Below are positions 60,297 through 64,000 of a stretch of 64,000 nucleotides of DNA, piece by piece. Origin of the DNA: Cyclobacteriaceae bacterium (GTDB lineage Bacteria > Bacteroidota > Bacteroidia > Cytophagales > Cyclobacteriaceae); NCBI GenBank assembly GCA_029858965.1, contig JAOUDZ010000013.1, positions 19,780-83,779 on the forward strand, written 5' to 3'. Numbering within the stretch: position 1 is the stretch's first letter; every line of letters starts with the position of its first letter. The notes under the pieces are model-generated. The model saw only the letters and a list, made by a program, of their open reading frames with translations. It had not been told where the DNA came from and did no database searches. A program made the position numbers and the translations under genes.

Positions 60297-61844
60297 CTAC
60301 TTTTGCTCTTCAGCGTAGTCTACAAAGATTTTTTTAATATCTCTGTCATTCACTTTCGACAGATCCTTGGAATAGGCGTCCAACTCCAGCAACACGATAC
60401 GCTGGTCATTTAAAACCGCTCGGAATTTCTCGATGTCTTTTTCAAACTCGGTGTTTCGCCGTGGTACCTTCAAGGCATATTTTCTGGCAAATTCATCCCC
60501 AGATGCCTGGATCTTGTTCCGGATGTCTATGCTGATTTTTATTTTTTCCAAAATACCTTCTTTTGACCTGCCAATAACTTCCGTTGCTTCCAACGTGCCA
60601 AAAGTAAGGACTGTGGTACCACCAATTCCTGATATCACTTTGGCTTGCGTAGGGTCGTTTACGACAATGGGGGTAAAACCTGTTGCAGCACCAAGGGAGG
60701 CATTTACAATAGAGCGGTTCTTCTTGCCCTTCTTAGCTTTCTTATAATCATTGTTCAGTTTCTTTTGGTTCGTGTCAAGTTGCTGTGCCAGGATCATCGC
60801 ATCCACCAGGCTGCTTCTGTATTTTTGAAATTGCAGTGCGTCTTTCTTTACGAGATTCTCGGTATCGGCTACGCGGATCCTGATTTCTCGTTCCATCCGA
60901 TTGTTGGATTTGTCCAGGGCAAAGAAAACAATTTCTGAAGTGACAGCGGTTTGTGTATCATCGACAAAACTATATCCGGGCATCCACGTAAATTCATATT
61001 GCAGGCTTGTATTTTCCTTCAAAGCGTTTTGTGGTATTCGTTTGTCTGTTGTAATGAACCCGATGTCACGTACCTCATCGTCACCGTTTGGATCTGAAAG
61101 ATATAGTTTGAGATTGAGTGTTTCATCCTCTTTAATAGTAAATAGTGAGTCGCCGGGAACGATCATGATTTCTGGCGGAAGATCTTGTTGCGTCTGTGCT
61201 ATTTTAAGCCTGCCATGCGTCTCTGCTTTATTCGGCTGATCCTGAACAATAAATTCAATCGTGAGTGGATTGCCCCTGAGTGATGCAAACTGGCTGCGCG
61301 AGGGGCTCCACGTAAATTGCCCCAATGAGGACAGTATCGCACCTTCCGGCATCTGTGATGGAATGGACTTGAAAACTAGGGGATCGCCATCTAGGTCATA
61401 TACAAATTTACCCTGAATCTGATAGTTGTTAAGGCTAGTTTGTCTGACATACATAATGGGGAGTTCCTCAACCGTAGGAGGTCGGTTTACATGTTCAATC
61501 GTAAAGGTTATTTCCTTCTTTTCCCGAGTTTTGTCAGGCAGTTCCTGCTGAAAAATAAACGTAAAATCTTTTGTCTTTTCTACCCGATCAACAAGGTTAA
61601 AGGAAGGTGTCCAGCTGAAATGCCCCAGCGAATCAAATTCAACCTCTAATCCATCAGTCCCTTCAATTGAAAAGTTTACCCATCCCGGGTGCGTGGATTT
61701 CAGGTCGAATGACAATTCCTGATTTTCTTTCAAAATATTCCAGCCAATCGAATCCGGGAAAATAAACGAAGGCGTAGTCTGGCAATGCGCAGGTACTTTC
61801 GCGAAAACTACGGCCAAGAATGTAACCATGATAACTTGCTTCAC
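60297..61844 (-). CDS. Secreted Ig/cadherin-like repeat protein
   Basis: The 515-residue protein has a signal peptide ([18 protein letters not shown]). Its first 330 residues are three Ig/cadherin-like repeats, each with a 'GxFxWxP' close ([31 protein letters not shown]) and DxDGD/DPNGDD-type calcium motifs. The remaining part (about 340-515) is helical and charged, with a Gly-rich hydrophobic stretch ([21 protein letters not shown]). It starts with GTG at 61842-61844; an ATG five codons in is an alternative. It may bind calcium or a surface partner. I recognise no enzyme domain. It is divergent from the alkyltransferase-like gene. Confidence 0.82.
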   Translation of the reverse strand: MKQVIMVTFLAVVFAKVPAHCQTTPSFIFPDSIGWNILKENQELSFDLKSTHPGWVNFSIEGTDGLEVEFDSLGHFSWTPSFNLVDRVEKTKDFTFIFQQELPDKTREKKEITFTIEHVNRPPTVEELPIMYVRQTSLNNYQIQGKFVYDLDGDPLVFKSIPSQMPEGAILSSLGQFTWSPSRSQFASLRGNPLTIEFIVQDQPNKAETHGRLKIAQTQQDLPPEIMIVPGDSLFTIKEDETLNLKLYLSDPNGDDEVRDIGFITTDKRIPQNALKENTSLQYEFTWMPGYSFVDDTQTAVTSEIVFFALDKSNNRMEREIRIRVADTENLVKKDALQFQKYRSSLVDAMILAQQLDTNQKKLNNDYKKAKKGKKNRSIVNASLGAATGFTPIVVNDPTQAKVISGIGGTTVLTFGTLEATEVIGRSKEGILEKIKISIDIRNKIQASGDEFARKYALKVPRRNTEFEKDIEKFRAVLNDQRIVLLELDAYSKDLSKVNDRDIKKIFVDYAEEQK

Positions 61845-61895
61845 TTTTCTCTTGTTAAAACGAAGCGTAAATTTACAAGATCAACGGGGAATGGC

Positions 61896-62240
61896 ATGCC
61901 ACCTATAAAAAAGAAACCAGCACACAGTAATTTTTTCGATGATGTGTACGCGGTCGTGAAGTTGATTCCAAAAGGTCGTGTAACGAGCTACGGCGCAATT
62001 GCCAATTTTCTCGGGACCAGGTCGAGTGCGCGAATGGTTGGCTGGGCCATGCATGGGTGCCCTTCCGGAATTCCTGCGCACAGGGTGGTTAATAGTGCCG
62101 GATTATTAACCGGCAAGCATCATTTTAAAACACCAAGTGCCATGCAAGAGGCTTTAGAGAAAGAAGGAATAGCAATAATCAGCGACAAGATCAAACACTT
62201 CAGTGAAATCTTCTGGGATCCAGCCAGAGAACTGGTGTAA
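61896..62240 (+). CDS. Alkyltransferase-like protein (ATL; Ala in place of active Cys)
   Basis: The 114-residue protein matches the DNA-binding domain of O6-methylguanine-DNA methyltransferases: NFFDDVYAVVKLIPKGRVTS, SYGAIANFLG (helix-turn-helix), SSARMVGWAM and the active-site loop. The loop reads PAHRVV (Pro60-Ala61-His62-Arg63) where methyltransferases have PCHRV. ATL proteins replace that Cys with Trp or Ala; they bind O6-alkylguanine and hand it to nucleotide excision repair. The frame runs upstream to 61785, inside the divergent gene; ATG at 61896 is preferred. uvrA is at 9-12 kb. Confidence 0.9.
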   Translation: MPPIKKKPAHSNFFDDVYAVVKLIPKGRVTSYGAIANFLGTRSSARMVGWAMHGCPSGIPAHRVVNSAGLLTGKHHFKTPSAMQEALEKEGIAIISDKIKHFSEIFWDPARELV

Positions 62241-62337
62241 TGCTGATCCAAATAGAGAACAGAGAATCCCAAAATTGGAAAAATAGGTAGTTCAACCCCT
62301 GATTTCGACAGATTTAGTCAGTATCTGCAACATGGCA

Positions 62338-62345
62338 TAGGTTTG
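62338..62345 (+). promoter_or_regulatory. -7 element of the small secreted-protein gene
   Basis: TAGGTTTG matches TAnnTTTG exactly and lies 26 nt before the ATG at 62372. A good -33 TTTG is not seen. Confidence 0.35.
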
Positions 62346-62371
62346 GCATGTGTATTTGCATTGAAAGACCT

Positions 62372-62671
62372 ATGAAGATCCTCATCACGATACTCGCTAC
62401 TCTTTTTTCTCTATCCGCAGCAAATGCACTGACGCCAGCGGGACACTTTGCATCTGGAAAGTCAAAGGATAGCCTTTTCGTACTGAGAGCCGAAAAAAAG
62501 TTTGTAGGCGCAATTGTTGAAATTTACGCTTCAACAGGAGAGCTCGTAACCTCGAAAAGCCTTAATAAGCGAAAAATGATAATAGATTTTGGGTCTGTAA
62601 TGAAGGATACGTATACCATTGTTGTTGTCAAAGGCGATGAAAAACAGGAGTTTCAGTACGAAAAAAAATAG
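62372..62671 (+). CDS. Small secreted protein (99 residues)
   Basis: The product has a signal peptide (ILITILATLFSLSAANAL) and a short beta-rich mature part: KDSLFVLRAEKKFVGAIVEI, YASTGELVTSKSL, IDFGSVMKDTYTIVVVKGDE. The pattern of an Ig-like strand pair with 'YTIVV.KG' resembles small DUF3244/T9SS-tail-like modules, but I cannot name a family. ATG at 62372 starts the signal peptide; the frame also opens at 62348. It stands alone between the ATL gene and the symporter. Confidence 0.7.
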   Translation: MKILITILATLFSLSAANALTPAGHFASGKSKDSLFVLRAEKKFVGAIVEIYASTGELVTSKSLNKRKMIIDFGSVMKDTYTIVVVKGDEKQEFQYEKK

Positions 62672-62791
62672 GAGACTTCGCTGTTGGCACTGCGGGGTAC
62701 AAAAAGAATAGTGGGTTGGTTTTAGTGGGGTTCAGGTCGCTGCTCATGGAGTGGTGGCCTTTTCCTTTTTAGACTGCTTCACAGACTCGCA

Positions 62792-64000
62792 TCAATTGTG
62801 TTGTGCTGCAGTGTGTGACTTTTCTGAAATAACCCATAGTCCGAAAAAAGTAATCAGCCCATTTACCACAAGAATCTCGATTCCAAAGGTATAACCCCCC
62901 AGCCAGGCTTCTGCATTCGAACTCAGTATATAGGACAAAATAGGGGAAATCACACATATTATGGGCACAAGCCTGTCCCTAACCGGGTAATTCGTCAACA
63001 CGCCAAAAGAAAAAAGTCCGAGCAATGGTCCGTAAGTATACCCGGCTATGTTCAGCACCGCATCGATAACAGATCGTTCATTGATTTCCTTAAAGATAAC
63101 AATGATAATCAGGAAGAGTAACGAGAAACTTACGTGAACGATTGACTTCTGTCTATTCTTCTGGTTTTCAGATTTGTGCTTGAAATTAAGAAAGTCAATA
63201 CAAAAGGAGGTAGTTAATCCAGCAAGCGCGGAGTCGGCACTTGCGTAAGACGAGGCAGTTATACCCAGGAGAAAGAAGATTCCAACGCCAAGGCCCAGCT
63301 CATTTAATGACAGCCTCGGAAACAACTCATCAGAAAGATCTGGAATAGGGATACTATTCGTTGCGCTGTATAAATAGAGTAAGGCGCCTAACGTCAGAAA
63401 CAGCAGATTGACCCCTACCAGGATCAGACTAAACCAAAACATATTTTTCTGCGCATCTCCAAGTGTTTTGCATGTTAGATTTTTCTGCATGATTTCCTGA
63501 TCCATACCGGTCATCGTTATCGCAATGAAAGCGCCACCCACAAACTGCTTCCAAAAAAACATGGGTGAATTGGGGTCTTCAAAATGAAACACGTTGGAAT
63601 ATGGACTCGATATGACAGAAGAAATCATTTCCGGGAGAGACATACCCAACTTTTGAGTGATTTGCCAAACGGCAATGCATACCGCGGTTATCAGGAAAAA
63701 TGTCTGGAAGGTGTCAGTCCAGACTATCGTTTTTATGCCGCCTTTGAAGGTGTAGATCCATATCAATAATATCGTGGTTGCCACAGTAACGATAAACGGG
63801 ATGTTCCAGGCGTCAAAAAGAAATAATTGCAATACGGTAGCTGCCAGATAAAGTCTTAGTGATGACCCGATCGTTCGAGACACCATGAAAAAAAACGCAC
63901 CAGTCTTATAGGACCAAAAACTGAAACGTTGGTCCAGGAAGGTATAAATGGAAATAAGATTAAGTCTGTAATATAACGGCAGCAGGACACCAATAATTAC
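62792..64000 (-). CDS. Sodium:solute symporter (SSF family), C-terminal part
   Basis: The open frame continues to the window edge: at least 403 residues, N-terminus outside. It has about ten membrane helices in the visible part, including FSFWSYKTGAFFFMVSRTIGSS, IYTFKGGIKTIVWTDTFQ, GAFIAITMTGMDQEIMQKNL and ASADSALAGLTTSF, which are SSF-family features. The first ATG inside the frame (63886) is internal and not the start. It would import a sugar, amino acid or similar solute with Na+. No partner enzyme is seen in this window, so the substrate is unknown. Confidence 0.92.
   Translation of the reverse strand, partial: VIIGVLLPLYYRLNLISIYTFLDQRFSFWSYKTGAFFFMVSRTIGSSLRLYLAATVLQLFLFDAWNIPFIVTVATTILLIWIYTFKGGIKTIVWTDTFQTFFLITAVCIAVWQITQKLGMSLPEMISSVISSPYSNVFHFEDPNSPMFFWKQFVGGAFIAITMTGMDQEIMQKNLTCKTLGDAQKNMFWFSLILVGVNLLFLTLGALLYLYSATNSIPIPDLSDELFPRLSLNELGLGVGIFFLLGITASSYASADSALAGLTTSFCIDFLNFKHKSENQKNRQKSIVHVSFSLLFLIIIVIFKEINERSVIDAVLNIAGYTYGPLLGLFSFGVLTNYPVRDRLVPIICVISPILSYILSSNAEAWLGGYTFGIEILVVNGLITFFGLWVISEKSHTAAQHN

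Noticed and set aside
59643..60413. 256-residue plus-strand frame and related minus-strand frames across the 184-bp repeats
   Set aside because: The frames repeat the same peptide because of the tandem DNA repeat and run through the tRNA-Ser gene. No signal peptide, domain or ribosome-binding site supports them.

Overview
The window looks like chromosomal DNA from a member of the Bacteroidota, most probably the Cytophagales. The evidence is the gene content: a FecI-type sigma factor, FecR anti-sigma and STN-type TonB receptor set, LytTR/LytS regulation, PD40-OmpA proteins, a PVC-type cytochrome protein and a DUF1080 protein. Promoters also fit the Bacteroidota consensus TTTG-N19-TAnnTTTG, and both tRNA genes have an exact copy. 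Most genes are chromosomal housekeeping or accessory functions. I see no insertion sequence, prophage, rRNA operon or CRISPR array.

Layout. 1-4.0 kb: the start of a TonB receptor gene, its FecR anti-sigma and ECF sigma factor, then two related acidic lipoproteins. 4.3 kb: tRNA-His with promoter and terminator. 4.5-18.9 kb: mostly housekeeping genes (dihydroorotase, DEAD-box helicase, LytTR regulator and LytS kinase, UvrA, aldo/keto reductase, alpha/beta hydrolase, diaminopimelate decarboxylase, DsbD, M23 peptidase). 19-32 kb: envelope genes (patatin-barrel fusion, two OmpA proteins, transglutaminase-like protein, AsmA protein, large lipoprotein cytochrome). 32-36 kb: RluA-type pseudouridine synthase, small proteins, DUF1080 protein, Lgt. 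36-42 kb: a compact sugar-acid operon (GntP transporter, glucarate dehydratase, a second enolase-superfamily enzyme, HpaI-type aldolase, tartronate semialdehyde reductase), which together could take D-glucarate to pyruvate and glycerate.

42-53 kb: a minus-strand island that appears devoted to reactive sulfur or redox stress. It holds a YgaP-like membrane protein, a PII-like protein, an RND/adaptor/TolC efflux system, a DUF3365 c-type heme protein, a DUF6132 protein, a rhodanese, a persulfide-dioxygenase-like MBL protein fused to two rhodanese domains, a TauE/SafE exporter and a Crp/Fnr regulator. Three of its transcription units (TolC-adaptor-RND, MBL-rhodanese and TauE) carry a GTGAC-N4-GTCAC-like palindrome exactly 22 nt upstream of a -7 element. 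The regulator's recognition helix has the Crp residues expected to read GTGA. This is the strongest regulatory prediction in the window.

53.5-59.6 kb: Fe-alcohol dehydrogenase with an LsrG-like monooxygenase, then a metal-homeostasis group. A TonB receptor and a divergent DtxR/MntR-family regulator share an intergenic TTAGAT-CA-ATCTAA operator, and next comes an MbfA-like ferritin-VIT metal exporter. 59.7-60.2 kb: tRNA-Ser(UGA) followed downstream by 2.2 tandem copies of a 184-bp unit, each opening with the last 16 nt of the tRNA gene. This resembles the E. coli tyrT/rtT arrangement. 60.3-64 kb: an Ig/cadherin-like secreted protein, an alkyltransferase-like protein with Ala in place of the active Cys, a small secreted protein and a sodium:solute symporter that runs off the window.
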